Positions 20,215-29,264 of a stretch of 64,000 bases of DNA are shown in pieces. A program made the translations under genes and the position numbers. The stretch's first letter is position 1; every line of letters begins with the position of its first letter. Source of the stretch: Microbacterium suwonense (GTDB lineage Bacteria; Actinomycetota; Actinomycetes; Actinomycetales; Microbacteriaceae); the NCBI RefSeq assembly GCF_030296555.1, contig NZ_AP027728.1:868001-932000 (forward strand), in the 5' to 3' direction. The notes beneath the pieces were generated by a model. The model made no database searches. It had not been told where the DNA came from and saw only the letters and a list, made by a program, of their open reading frames with translations.

Positions 20215-22560
20215 TCAGGCGCCCACGTACTCCGCGAGGTGTTCCCCGGTCAGCGTCGAACGCGCGGCCACGAGGTCGCGCGGAGTGCCCTCGAAGACCA
20301 CGCGTCCGCCGTCATGACCCGCACCGGGACCGATGTCAATGATCCAGTCGGCGTGCGCCATGACCGCCTGATGATGCTCGATCACGATCACCGTCTTACC
20401 GGACTCAACCAGGCGATCGAGCACCCCGAGGAGCTGCTGCACGTCGGCCAGATGGAGTCCGGTCGTCGGCTCGTCGAGCACATAGACCTCGCCCTTCTCC
20501 CCCATCTGGATCGCCAGCTTCACGCGCTGACGCTCCCCGCCGGAGAGCGTCGACAGGGGCTGACCGAGCGAGAGGTACCCGAGTCCGACGTCCTCGAGGC
20601 GGCCGAGGATCGCAGTCACGGCGGGTATCTTCGACTCCCCCGACGCGAAGAACTCGCGCGCCTTCGAGACGGGAAGATCCAGCACCTCGGTGATGTCCAG
20701 ACCCGCGAGCCGGTACTGCAGCACGGTGGCTTGGAAACGCTTGCCGCCGCAGTCCTCGCACGGCGTCTCAATGGTGTCCATGAACCCCAGTTCGGTGACG
20801 ATCACACCGGAGCCCTTGCAGCTCGGGCAGGCGCCCTCGGAGTTTGAGCTGAACAGCGCGGGCTTCACGCCGTTCGCCTTCGCGAAGGCCTTGCGGATCG
20901 GCTCCAGCATGCCGGTGTAGGTCGCCGGGTTGCTGCGACGCGATCCCTTGATCGCGCTCTGATCGATCGGCACGACACCGTCGCGCGGCGAGACCGAGCC
21001 GTGGATCAGTGAGCTCTTGCCGGATCCCGCAACCCCGGTGACCACGGTGAGGACGCCCGTGGGGATGTCGACGTCCACATCCTGCAGGTTGTTCGCCGTC
21101 GCTCCGCGCACCTCGATCGCACCTGTCGCGGCGCGCACGGCATCCTTCAGCGCAGCCCGGTCATCGAGGTGCCGCCCGGTAAGCGTCCCGCTCGCGCGCA
21201 GGCCCTCCACCGTCCCTTCGAAGCAGATCTCGCCACCGGCGCTCCCCGCGCCGGGACCGAGGTCCACGACGTGGTCGGCGATCGCGATGGTCTCGGGCTT
21301 GTGCTCCACGACCAGCACCGTGTTGCCCTTGTCGCGCAGCTGCCGCAGCAGGCCGTTCATGCGCTGGATGTCATGCGGATGCAGACCGATCGTCGGCTCG
21401 TCGAACACGTAGGTCACGTCAGTCAGCGAGGATCCCAGGTGCCGCAGCAGCTTGATCCGCTGCGCCTCTCCCCGCTGAGCGTCCCCGACGGCCGATCCAG
21501 GCTGAGATATCCCAGCCCCAGCGCGACGAACGAGTCCAGGTTGGCGCTCAGCGCCGCCAGCAGTGGACCGGCACCTGCCAGATCGAGCCCGCGCACCCAG
21601 TCGGCGAGGTCGGTGACCTGCATCCGGCATGCGTCCGCGATGCTGACGCCGTCGATCTTCGAGGAGCGCGCCCTCCGTCAGCCGCGTGCCGTCGCACTCC
21701 GGGCAGGTCGCGAAAGTCGCGACCCTCTCCACGAAGCGCCGGATGTGTGGCTGCAGCGCATCCAGGTCCTTCGACAGCATCGATTTGGTGATCTTCGGGA
21801 TCAGACCCTCGTAGGTGATGTTGATGTCGTTGATCTTGACCTTGGTCACCTCGCCGTACAGGAACAGCTGCCGCTGCTTCTCCGTGAACGTCTCGATCGG
21901 CTTGTCAGCAGGATAGAAGCCGGAGCCAGCGAACTGCTTCACCATCCACCCGTCGGCCGTATACCCCGGCACCATGATGGCGCCGTCCTGGAGCGACTTC
22001 GTCTCATCGACCACCTGCGCCAGATCGATGTCGGACACCGCTCCCCTGCCCTCGCAGCGCGGGCACATCCCGCCCAGGTAGATCGCGTCCTTCACGATCT
22101 TCTTCTCGCCCTTCGGCCCGGTCATCACACCGCTGGCCTTCTGCGTCGGGATGTTGAACGAGAACGCCGTGGGACCGCCGATGTACGGCTGCCCCAGCTT
22201 GGAGAAGAGGATGCGCAGCATCGCGTTCGCATCCGTCACGGTGCCCACCGTGGAGCGCGGGTTGGCACCGAGACGCTCCTGGTCGACGATGATCGCCGTG
22301 GTCAGCCCCTCCAGCACATCGACGTCAGGGCGCGGCACCGAGGGCATGAAGCCCTGCACGAACGCGCTGTAGGTCTCATCGATCATCCGCCGAGACTCTG
22401 CGGCGATCGTGTCGAACACCAGCGAGCTCTTGCCTGAGCCGGACACACCGGTGAAGACCGTCAGCCGCCGTTTGGGCAGCACGACGCTGACGTCCTTCAG
22501 ATTGTTCTCACGTGCCCCCTCGACCCGGATGCTGTCGTGCGCGTCGGCGATATGCGCCAT
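20215..22560 (-). CDS. UvrA-like ABC ATPase (drug-resistance class, internal frame slips)
   Basis: A UvrA paralogue of about 780 aa, shorter than DNA-repair UvrA. It has Walker A1 [14 protein letters not shown], zinc modules CPRCEGRG and CPECDG, Walker A2 [13 protein letters not shown], a second zinc module (CPSCKGSG with CEDCGGKRF), signature [14 protein letters not shown] and Walker [12 protein letters not shown]. Between about 21665 and 21470 the frame is shifted: the true sequence [19 protein letters not shown] and [15 protein letters not shown] sits in another frame. One slip is near 21660-21666 and one at CCCC 21470-21473; together they cancel. ATG 22560 is chosen for its GAGAGG site, although a TTG at 22578 overlaps the upstream stop. 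It is coupled to a VOC gene. Confidence 0.88.
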   Translation of the reverse strand: MAHIADAHDSIRVEGARENNLKDVSVVLPKRRLTVFTGVSGSGKSSLVFDTIAAESRRMIDETYSAFVQGFMPSVPRPDVDVLEGLTTAIIVDQERLGANPRSTVGTVTDANAMLRILFSKLGQPYIGGPTAFSFNIPTQKASGVMTGPKGEKKIVKDAIYLGGMCPRCEGRGAVSDIDLAQVVDETKSLQDGAIMVPGYTADGWMVKQFAGSGFYPADKPIETFTEKQRQLFLYGEVTKVKINDINITYEGLIPKITKSMLSKDLDALQPHIRRFVERVATFATCPECDGTRLTEGALLEDRRRQHRGRMPDAGHRPRRLGARARSGRCRSTAGGAERQPGLVRRAGAGISQPGSAVGDAQRGEAQRIKLLRHLGSSLTDVTYVFDEPTIGLHPHDIQRMNGLLRQLRDKGNTVLVVEHKPETIAIADHVVDLGPGAGSAGGEICFEGTVEGLRASGTLTGRHLDDRAALKDAVRAATGAIEVRGATANNLQDVDVDIPTGVLTVVTGVAGSGKSSLIHGSVSPRDGVVPIDQSAIKGSRRSNPATYTGMLEPIRKAFAKANGVKPALFSSNSEGACPSCKGSGVIVTELGFMDTIETPCEDCGGKRFQATVLQYRLAGLDITEVLDLPVSKAREFFASGESKIPAVTAILGRLEDVGLGYLSLGQPLSTLSGGERQRVKLAIQMGEKGEVYVLDEPTTGLHLADVQQLLGVLDRLVESGKTVIVIEHHQAVMAHADWIIDIGPGAGHDGGRVVFEGTPRDLVAARSTLTGEHLAEYVGA

Positions 22561-22574
22561 CGTGAACCTCTCGC

Positions 22575-22985
22575 TCAAGCGGACTGCTGCAGACGCACCA
22601 TATTGCCAGCCGGATCACGGAATGCGCAGTCACGGATGCCGTAGGGCTGGTCGATCGGCTCCTGCACCACATCCGCCCCCTTGGCCTCGATCGCCGCGAA
22701 CGCGGCATCCACATCCGGCGTCTCCAGCACGATACCGCCGTAGCTGCCCTTCGCCATCAGCTCCAGGATCGTCGTGCGCTCGTCGTCGCTGATGCCGGGA
22801 TCGACGGCGGGCGGGGTGAGGACGATGGCCGTGTCGGGCTGCCCGACCGGGCCGACTGTCACCCAGCGCATCCTGCCCTGGCCGACGTCCATGCGCACCT
22901 CGAAGCCGATGATGTCGCGGTAGAAGACGACCGATGCCTCGGCATCCGTATACGGGAGAAAACTTGCTTTGATCGTGATGTCCAT
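22575..22985 (-). CDS. VOC family protein
   Basis: A 136-aa single-module vicinal-oxygen-chelate protein (ASFLPYTDAEASVVFYRDIIGFEVRMD at the N-terminus; IRDCAFRDPAGNMVRLQQ at the C-terminus). Such proteins bind a metal or sequester small toxic molecules. It overlaps the TTG alternative start of the UvrA-like gene and has a TAGCGT hexamer 7 nt before its ATG, so it may head a two-gene transcript with the UvrA-like ATPase. Confidence 0.88.
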   Translation of the reverse strand: MDITIKASFLPYTDAEASVVFYRDIIGFEVRMDVGQGRMRWVTVGPVGQPDTAIVLTPPAVDPGISDDERTTILELMAKGSYGGIVLETPDVDAAFAAIEAKGADVVQEPIDQPYGIRDCAFRDPAGNMVRLQQSA

Positions 22986-22992
22986 GACGGCG

Positions 22993-22998
22993 ACGCTA
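22993..22998 (-). promoter_or_regulatory. Leaderless -10 hexamer TAGCGT, VOC gene
   Basis: On the minus strand TAGCGT ends 7 nt before the ATG at 22985. It overlaps the end of the AraC gene. Confidence 0.45.
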
Positions 22999-23439
22999 CC
23001 CGTCGATGGGCCCGGGCACTTCTCGATTCCTGATCGGTCTGCTGGCCTGCTTCTCCAGCCACGAGGGGATGCCGGGGCCGTGCCGCGGGTTCGCGCGATA
23101 GGCACTCGGCGACATTCCCACCAACTCTGAGAACCGCGTGCTGAACGTGCCCAGCGACGAGAAGCCGACCTCGAAGCACGCCTGCGTCACGGTCACGTCA
23201 CCCCGGCGCAGCAGGGCCATGGCCCGTTCGATGCGTCGGGTCATCAGGTATGAGTACGGGGCCTCGCCGAAGACCTGCTTGAAGCGTCTGCTGAGGTGAC
23301 CGGCCGACATATGAGCACCCTGTGCCAGAGCCTCGACGTCCAGCGGATGTGCGTACTCGCGGTCGATGCGATCTCGTACCCGCCGCAGTGCCACCAGCTC
23401 TCGCAGCCGATCATCGGCGCGCATCGGATCGTCGACCAC
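22996..23439 (-). CDS. AraC family transcriptional regulator
   Basis: A 147-aa protein made almost only of the AraC DNA-binding domain: ALAQGAHMSAGHLSRRFKQVFGEAPYSYLMTRRIERAMALL and TQACFEVGFSSLGTFSTRFSELVGMSPSAYR are its two helix-turn-helix units. No N-terminal ligand domain is present. It lies just upstream of, and in the same direction as, the VOC and UvrA-like genes and is their likely regulator. The start is uncertain: GTG 23439 or ATG 23424. Confidence 0.87.
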   Translation of the reverse strand: MVDDPMRADDRLRELVALRRVRDRIDREYAHPLDVEALAQGAHMSAGHLSRRFKQVFGEAPYSYLMTRRIERAMALLRRGDVTVTQACFEVGFSSLGTFSTRFSELVGMSPSAYRANPRHGPGIPSWLEKQASRPIRNREVPGPIDG

Positions 23440-23570
23440 CCTCCGATGTTCGCATGCGCACCCGCCCGCACTCCAGTCAGCACCGGATGATCACCTGCCG
23501 TGCAGCGACAGGAGCCACTACGCTTGCCGGTATCTTCGCGACGGCGAGATACTCCGAAAGGTCGTATGAA

Positions 23571-24164
23571 ATGTCAGACGCATCATTCCCGGCGAAGGGC
23601 GTCTTCTCCGCCATCCGTACCTCACTGGCCATCACCGGTGTCATCATGCTCGTGCTGGGCCTGTTCATTCTCATCTGGCCGAGCAAGACCGCAATGTTCT
23701 TCGCAGGGATCATCGCCGCGTACCTGATCGTCCAGGGGCTGATCTACATCGGCTCCGGCGTCTTCTCGCAGGGTGGCGAGGGCTGGGCTCGAATCGGGCA
23801 TGTCGTTCTCGGTGTGCTCTACGTCGTCGGCGGTGTGCTCGCCTTCGTCAACCTGTTCGCCTTCACCGCGACGCTCGTGATGTTCTTCGGCATCATGCTC
23901 GGCATCACCTGGATCATCGACGGAGTGGTCGCGCTCTCCGTCCTCAACCGGGGCCGTTCGCGCATCTGGACGATCGTCTACGCGATCCTCAGCATCGTCG
24001 CCGGTGTCGTCCTGCTGCTCTCACCGTTCTACGCCGTGATCTTCTGGTGGCTGATCGGCATCTCGCTGACGGCACTCGGGATCGTGCAGATCGTTCGAGC
24101 GATCACCCTCAGGAAGGATGCCGCGGCCGTCGCGGAGGCGATTCGCGCCGACCAGACGAGCTGA
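23571..24164 (+). CDS. HdeD-like membrane protein (DUF308)
   Basis: A 197-aa protein with six hydrophobic segments, including LAITGVIMLVLGLFILIWPS, GHVVLGVLYVVGGVLAFVN and IVYAILSIVAGVVLLLSPF. The spacing and the repeated glycine-rich helices match the HdeD/DUF308 family, linked in enterobacteria to acid resistance; function here is unknown. The ATG at 23571 is preceded by GAAAGG. Confidence 0.82.
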   Translation: MSDASFPAKGVFSAIRTSLAITGVIMLVLGLFILIWPSKTAMFFAGIIAAYLIVQGLIYIGSGVFSQGGEGWARIGHVVLGVLYVVGGVLAFVNLFAFTATLVMFFGIMLGITWIIDGVVALSVLNRGRSRIWTIVYAILSIVAGVVLLLSPFYAVIFWWLIGISLTALGIVQIVRAITLRKDAAAVAEAIRADQTS

Positions 24165-24174
24165 ACGCACTCCG

Positions 24175-24939
24175 CTACTCGGCGACGAAGCCGGAAGTGT
24201 CGCCGATGAGCCGCGTGTTGTCGGCGGGAACCGGATCGACCGCAGCCTGGGCGACCTCTGCGGCGAACTCCGACACGTTGTAGAGCTTGCCGGCGGCCTC
24301 GCGGCGTCCGGCGATGGCGCCCGGGTTCATGCGCTCCAGCAAGGTGGCCGTGATGGTCCCCTCGATCATGTCGCCCGAGACGACCGTGAAGCCGATCCCC
24401 TTCTCGGCGAGCCCGGGGATGAGCTCACGGAGCGCGTCCTCACCGGCGCGCTTCGACGTGGCGACGGCCTCATACTCCGGCATCGTCGGCGTGGTGCGGA
24501 TGAAATGCGCCTGGTGACTGGTGACGAACACGACCCGGGAGCCGTCGCCCATCAGCGGCTCGGCGGCCGTGAGCACACCCACCTGCGCGTCGCGGTTGAG
24601 CTTGAGTGCGTAGTCCTCAGCCATGCCGCCCTCCATGCCGCCCGAGGCGTTCAGCACGAGGATGTCGAGCCTGCCGAACTCCTCGCGCACCTGCGCGAAC
24701 ATGCCGGCGACGGAATCCGAGTCTGTGAGATCCGCTCCCACGACGAGGGTACGCACGCCGAGCGCACGCAGCTCGGTCGCGAGCTTCTCGGCGCGCGGTG
24801 CCTTGTTGCGAAAGTTGATGACGACGTCTGCGCCGGCCTGGGCGAAGTAGCGGACGGTGTCGGCGCCGATGCCCCGTGACGAGCCGGTGACGAGCGCCAC
24901 CTTGCCGTCGAGGGATCCGGCCGGGAGAACCTGGGTCAT
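24175..24939 (-). CDS. SDR family oxidoreductase
   Basis: A 254-aa short-chain dehydrogenase/reductase. The cofactor loop VTGSSRGIGAD (TGxxxGIG), NAS in LVLNASGG, and a YEAVATSKRAGE segment with the Tyr-x3-Lys-like catalytic spacing are visible. Substrate is unknown. GAGGAG lies upstream of the ATG at 24939. It is convergent with the HdeD-like gene and divergent from the nfeD-like gene. Confidence 0.85.
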   Translation of the reverse strand: MTQVLPAGSLDGKVALVTGSSRGIGADTVRYFAQAGADVVINFRNKAPRAEKLATELRALGVRTLVVGADLTDSDSVAGMFAQVREEFGRLDILVLNASGGMEGGMAEDYALKLNRDAQVGVLTAAEPLMGDGSRVVFVTSHQAHFIRTTPTMPEYEAVATSKRAGEDALRELIPGLAEKGIGFTVVSGDMIEGTITATLLERMNPGAIAGRREAAGKLYNVSEFAAEVAQAAVDPVPADNTRLIGDTSGFVAE

Positions 24940-25033
24940 TCCTGACTCCTCATCATGCGCGGAAGATCGCCCGGATGGCGACGTCCCAACCCTACAATGC
25001 GAGCGGCGCCGCGCCGCTGCGGACACCGCGTGG

Positions 25034-25039
25034 TAGGTT
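25034..25039 (+). promoter_or_regulatory. Candidate -10 TAGGTT, nfeD-like operon
   Basis: TAGGTT ends 16 nt before the ATG, and here a GCAGGAGGG ribosome-binding site lies between. A short-leader rather than leaderless promoter is suggested. Confidence 0.4.
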
Positions 25040-25055
25040 GACCGCAGGAGGGCGC

Positions 25056-25529
25056 ATGGACGGTTTCGCGACATTCATCACCGGCATCGAGCAGTGGGCG
25101 TGGATCGGCTGGCTCGTGCTGATCGCGCTGTTCCTGGTGATCGAGATGATGACCCTCGACTTCACCTTCCTGATGCTCTCCTTCGGCAGCGCCGTCGGCC
25201 TGATCACCGACCTGGTCGGCCTTCCGCTCTGGGCGCAGGTCATCATCGCAGCAGCCGCCGCGGCCCTGTTCATCTTCTTCCTGCGCCCACCGCTGCTGCA
25301 TCGCCTCCGCCGCGGCGAGGATCCCACCAAATCGAACGTCGCGGCGCTGATCGGTCTGCGCGGCACCGCACTGCAGGACATCACCAAGATCTCCGGCCAG
25401 GTCAAGCTCAGCAATGGCGACACCTGGACTGCCCGCAGTCTGGACGGCACCCCGATCATCGAGGGCAGCCGCGTGGCCGTCGCCGAGATCAGCGGCGCCA
25501 CAGCCATCGTCCGCCCCGTCATCGAATAG
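25056..25529 (+). CDS. NfeD-like membrane protein
   Basis: A 157-aa protein with two to three N-terminal transmembrane segments (WIGWLVLIALFLVIEMM; AQVIIAAAAAALFIFFL) and a C-terminal OB-fold domain (LIGLRGTALQDITKISGQVKLSNGDTWTARS). This is the short NfeD form that pairs with SPFH proteins in membrane microdomains. The SPFH gene follows 8 bp later, so the two form an operon. Confidence 0.9.
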   Translation: MDGFATFITGIEQWAWIGWLVLIALFLVIEMMTLDFTFLMLSFGSAVGLITDLVGLPLWAQVIIAAAAAALFIFFLRPPLLHRLRRGEDPTKSNVAALIGLRGTALQDITKISGQVKLSNGDTWTARSLDGTPIIEGSRVAVAEISGATAIVRPVIE

Positions 25530-25537
25530 GAGCACTG

Positions 25538-26470
25538 ATGGACGACTCCTCGTTCATTCCCGCCGCCATCGCCTGGATCCTGGCGATCGCCGTCATCATC
25601 TTCGTGCTGGTCACGATCGCCCGATCCATCAGGATCATCCCGCAGGCTACGGCCGGCGTCGTCGAGCGTCTCGGCCGCTATCACAAGACGCTCGAGCCGG
25701 GTCTGAACCTGCTCGTGCCGTTCATCGACCGGCTGCGCCCCCTGATCGACATGCGCGAACAGGTCGTGTCGTTCCCGCCGCAGCCGGTGATCACCGAGGA
25801 CAACCTCGTCGTGTCCATCGACACGGTGGTGTACTTCCAGGTGACGGATGCCAGGGCTGCGACCTACGAGATCGCGAACTACCTGGGCGCGGTCGAGCAG
25901 CTCACCACGACCACGCTCCGCAACGTCGTCGGCGGGCTGAACCTCGAAGAGGCACTCACCAGCCGTGACGAGATCAACGGTCAGCTGCGCGTGGTGCTCG
26001 ACGAGGCCACCGGCAAGTGGGGCATCCGGGTGTCGCGCGTCGAGCTGAAGGCGATCGACCCGCCGGTGTCCATTCAGGACTCCATGGAGAAGCAGATGCG
26101 CGCGGAGCGCGAGCGCCGGGCCACGATCCTGACCGCCGAGGGTTCGAAGCAGTCGCAGATCCTCGAGGCCGAGGGGCAGCGTCAGGCCGCGATCCTGAAG
26201 GCGGAGGGTGACAAGCAGGCGGCGGTGCTGCGTGCTCAGGGTGAGGCGGAGGCGATCCAGAACGTGTTCGCCTCCATCCACCAGGGAGCTCCGGACGACA
26301 AGCTGTTGGCGTACCAGTACCTGCAGATGCTTCCGAAGATCGCCGAGAGCTCGTCGAGCAAGCTGTGGATCATCCCCAGTGAGCTCACCGAGGCCCTCAA
26401 GGGGATCGGCACTGCCTTCACGCCACGTTCCGGAGGCGGCGCCCCGGACGGCCCTCAGCACGGCGCGTGA
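25538..26470 (+). CDS. SPFH/stomatin family protein (QmcA-like)
   Basis: A 310-aa protein with one N-terminal membrane helix (AAIAWILAIAVIIFVLVTIA) followed by an SPFH/band-7 domain (IRIIPQATAGVVERLGRYHKTLEPGLNLLVPFID) and a coiled, Ala/Glu-rich tail (ILEAEGQRQAAILKAEGDKQAAVL). It is likely a scaffold for membrane microdomains together with the adjacent NfeD-like protein. TAGGAG precedes the ATG. Confidence 0.92.
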   Translation: MDDSSFIPAAIAWILAIAVIIFVLVTIARSIRIIPQATAGVVERLGRYHKTLEPGLNLLVPFIDRLRPLIDMREQVVSFPPQPVITEDNLVVSIDTVVYFQVTDARAATYEIANYLGAVEQLTTTTLRNVVGGLNLEEALTSRDEINGQLRVVLDEATGKWGIRVSRVELKAIDPPVSIQDSMEKQMRAERERRATILTAEGSKQSQILEAEGQRQAAILKAEGDKQAAVLRAQGEAEAIQNVFASIHQGAPDDKLLAYQYLQMLPKIAESSSSKLWIIPSELTEALKGIGTAFTPRSGGGAPDGPQHGA

Positions 26471-27233
26471 CCCACCCGTATCTCACCGGAGCACAGCACC
26501 CCCGGATCCTCGCCCACCGCGGGCTGGCCTCCGCGCTCGACGTGGATTCCGGATGCTGGGAGAACACGGCTGCCGCCTTCGCCGCCGCGCAGGCCGCCGG
26601 AGCCGAATACATCGAGACCGACTGCCAGGTGACCGCCGACGGCGATGTCGTGCTCATCCACGACCCCACCCTGGAACGACTCACCGGGGATCCTCGCCCG
26701 GTGTCGGAGGTGCGCACGGCGGAGCTGTCCCGGCTGTTCGCCGATCACGGCGGACTCATGACCGTCGCCGATGCCCTTGAGTCCTTTCCCGACACGCGGT
26801 TCAACATCGATGTGAAGACCCTGGCGGCCGCCGAGCCGATCGGCGCGCTGCTGGCCCCGCACGCGCACCGGGTTCTGCTGACGAGCTTCTCCGAACGCTA
26901 CCGGCGCGCGGCGCTGACGTCGGTGATGCGCGCGGGTGCCAGCATCCGTCCTGCCACTTCCGGGGGCCGCTCGACGATCCTCACCCTGCGCTCCCTCTCG
27001 TCTCTGCGCCTCTCCCCGCTCGCGCCCTGCGCGGCATCGACGCCGTGCAGATCCCGGAGCGGCACGCCGGCATCCGGCTGCTCACCCCGCAGCTCATCCG
27101 GGCCGCCCAGCGGTGCGGCACCGAGGTGCACGTGTGGACGGTGAACGACCCCGAGGACATGAGACGATTGGTTCAGGCGGGCGCAGACGGCATCGTCACC
27201 GACCGCGCCGACCTCGCCCTGCAGGCCCTGTGA
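26467..27233 (+). CDS. Glycerophosphodiester phosphodiesterase (one frameshift)
   Basis: A GDPD-family enzyme that hydrolyses glycerophosphodiesters to glycerol-3-phosphate and an alcohol. The catalytic N-terminus AHRGLAS with WENTAAAFAAAQAAGAEYIETDCQVTADGDVVLIHDPTLERLT is clear. The frame is lost at CCCC 27014-27017; one more C restores RALRGIDAVQIPERHAGIRLLTPQLI and WTVNDPEDMRRLVQAGADGIVTDRAD, giving about 255 aa. The GTG start overlaps the SPFH stop (GTGA). I infer a sequencing error. Confidence 0.87.
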
Positions 27234-27291
27234 TTCCCGGGGCTGCGGCCCTGAGATTCCCCTGTGAGTTCCACGGTGATGACGCCGGTGT

Positions 27292-27319
27292 GGATGAAGC
27301 GCACAGGCGCGAGCGTTAT
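27292..27319 (+). promoter_or_regulatory. SigR/SigH-like promoter candidate before rbpA
   Basis: GGATG at 27292-27296 and GTTAT at 27315-27319 are separated by 18 bp, close to the GGAAY-N18/19-GTT consensus of actinobacterial thiol-oxidative-stress sigma factors. RbpA genes are known SigR targets in Streptomyces. One -35 position deviates, so this is a candidate only. Confidence 0.5.
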
Positions 27320-27346
27320 ACCTGACAGCGACGAGAGGACCACACA

Positions 27347-27730
27347 ATGGCAGATCGCAGCCTTCGCGGCATCCGGCTGGGTGCCCAGAGCCTACAGAGC
27401 GAAGAAGGCGTCGTCTTCATGGAACGACGCGCAACCAATTACAAGTGCGAGACGTGCGGTCACGAGACGACCCTGATGTTCGCGGCCGACGCCGAACCCC
27501 CGCAGACCTGGGAATGCCGCAGCTGCAGCGCCGAAGCGGTGCTGCAGGTCGACGGCACGTCTGTGAAGCTCGAGGAGACCGACGAGAAGGCCGCCCGCAC
27601 GCACTGGGACATGCTTCTGGAGCGGCGCAGCCGTGAGGAGCTCGAGGAGCTTCTGGCTGACCGTCTCGCCTATGTGCGAGCCCGCCGCGGCTCGGGGGAC
27701 GACCCCACACGCGAACGCATCGGCGCCTGA
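27347..27730 (+). CDS. rbpA: RNA polymerase-binding protein RbpA
   Basis: A 127-aa actinobacterial transcription factor that binds RNA polymerase and the principal sigma factor. The family core is intact: MADRSLRGIRLGAQSLQSEEG at the start, a zinc-knuckle-like YKCETCGHETTLMF with WECRSCSAEA, and the sigma-interacting C-terminus ARTHWDMLLERRSREELEELLADRLAYVR. GAGAGGA precedes the ATG. Confidence 0.97.
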   Translation: MADRSLRGIRLGAQSLQSEEGVVFMERRATNYKCETCGHETTLMFAADAEPPQTWECRSCSAEAVLQVDGTSVKLEETDEKAARTHWDMLLERRSREELEELLADRLAYVRARRGSGDDPTRERIGA

Positions 27731-27731
27731 G

Positions 27732-29264
27732 TCACCGCCGCCGCCGAGCCACCGCGCCGGCGACGACGAGTGCCCCAGGGCCCGCCACGATTAGCGCCAG
27801 CTGCAGCCACGGGCCCAGCAGCACACCCGCCGTGAGGCCGGAACGCAGTTCGACATCCTCGAGCAGCGCTCCGGCCTCATCCGCGTCCAGGCCGGCAACG
27901 GTCGATCCGTCGGGTCTCATGATCTGGCTCGTGCCGACGGTGGAGACGTTCACCACGCTGCGCCCGGTCTCGATCGCTCGCATCCTGGCGAACGCGAGTT
28001 GCTGAATGTTCTCGTCCGTGCCGCGGAAGTCGGCGTTGTTCGTCTGGAAGACGAGCACCTGGGCACCGTCCTGAACGCTCTCGCGGATCACCTCGTCGTA
28101 GATCACATCGAAGCAGATCGCCAGGCCGACGCCCACATCGCCCACCTTCATGAACGGAGGATTCGATCCCGGCGTGTACTCGCGCTGCAGCAGCCCGATG
28201 AGGTCGGGCGCCAGCGCATTGAAGAACGCCCGGTCTGGCACGTACTCGCCGAACGGCACCGGATGCCGCTTGTCGTGCAGCTGTGTGGCGGTGCCCTCAT
28301 CGGTCCACAGGAATGATGTGTTGAAGAACTCACCGTCACGCTCCGTAGCGGTGTTCGCCAGCAGCGGGGCATCCATCTTCGCAACGATGCGGGTGAGACG
28401 CCTGGCCGTCGACGGGTCCTGGAACGGGTCGTAGTCGACGCCGCCCTCCGGCCACACGACCAGGTCGGCGCGTTCGCCCACCAGCGGCTCCGTGGCGGCC
28501 AGCTGTGCATCGATCACGCTGTACTGCTCCCGCTGGTCGAAGTAGCCGGTCGGACCGTTGCCCTGCACCGCTGCGATGCGCATGCTGCCGACCGCGGTCG
28601 TCGGGAACAGCGGCAGGAACAGCAGCACCAGCACCGTGACGGCAGGGACGACGAGTCTCAGAGGACGCAGTCGGCGCCCCATCCGAGCCGCCTCGATCAG
28701 CAGTGCCACCGCAAACACCATCAGGAACCCCAGTCCGCTCACGCCCACCCACGACGCCACGGGTGCGAACGGCCCGTCGGCCTGCGTCATCCCCAGTCGC
28801 GCCCACGGGAACCCGCCATAGGGCCAGTTGCCGACGAACAGCTCCTGCACGATCCACAGCGCTGCGACGATCGCGGGCAGCAGCACTGGGCGCGACCTCG
28901 GCCACGCCCGAGGAATCCAGCGGTATGCCAGCGCAATGAGTAGCACTGCGACCGCGCTCAGCACGCCCTCGACGATGGTCAGGGCGATCCACGGCACCGG
29001 ACCGAGATAGCGGGCGGTCCACGAGACGAGCAGTGAGAAGAACACCAGCCCGTAGATGCTGCCGACCAGCAGCGCCCCACCCAGGCGGCGTCCATCGAGG
29101 CAGATCAGCAGCGTCGCGACGGCGACCGGCGCCAGGATCCAGATCCCGGTGGACGGGAATGCCAGGCTCATCATCAGCCCTGCCACCGCCGCGAGCCATG
29201 CAGCGAGCCACAGCGGCACGATGGGGCGTACGGATGCCGCGCTGCGCACCTTCCCGACCATCAC
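27732..29264 (-). CDS. lnt: Apolipoprotein N-acyltransferase
   Basis: A 510-aa inner-membrane enzyme that N-acylates the lipid-modified cysteine of lipoproteins. Eight or so N-terminal transmembrane segments precede a carbon-nitrogen hydrolase domain with the catalytic triad in VVWPEGGVD (Glu), HDKRHPVPFGEYVP (Lys) and LAICFDVIYDE (Cys). It ends with a last helix and a basic tail. The GTG start overlaps the helY stop, so it is the distal gene of the helY transcript. Actinobacterial Lnt often differs in activity from E. coli Lnt. Confidence 0.93.
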   Translation of the reverse strand: MMVGKVRSAASVRPIVPLWLAAWLAAVAGLMMSLAFPSTGIWILAPVAVATLLICLDGRRLGGALLVGSIYGLVFFSLLVSWTARYLGPVPWIALTIVEGVLSAVAVLLIALAYRWIPRAWPRSRPVLLPAIVAALWIVQELFVGNWPYGGFPWARLGMTQADGPFAPVASWVGVSGLGFLMVFAVALLIEAARMGRRLRPLRLVVPAVTVLVLLFLPLFPTTAVGSMRIAAVQGNGPTGYFDQREQYSVIDAQLAATEPLVGERADLVVWPEGGVDYDPFQDPSTARRLTRIVAKMDAPLLANTATERDGEFFNTSFLWTDEGTATQLHDKRHPVPFGEYVPDRAFFNALAPDLIGLLQREYTPGSNPPFMKVGDVGVGLAICFDVIYDEVIRESVQDGAQVLVFQTNNADFRGTDENIQQLAFARMRAIETGRSVVNVSTVGTSQIMRPDGSTVAGLDADEAGALLEDVELRSGLTAGVLLGPWLQLALIVAGPGALVVAGAVARRRR

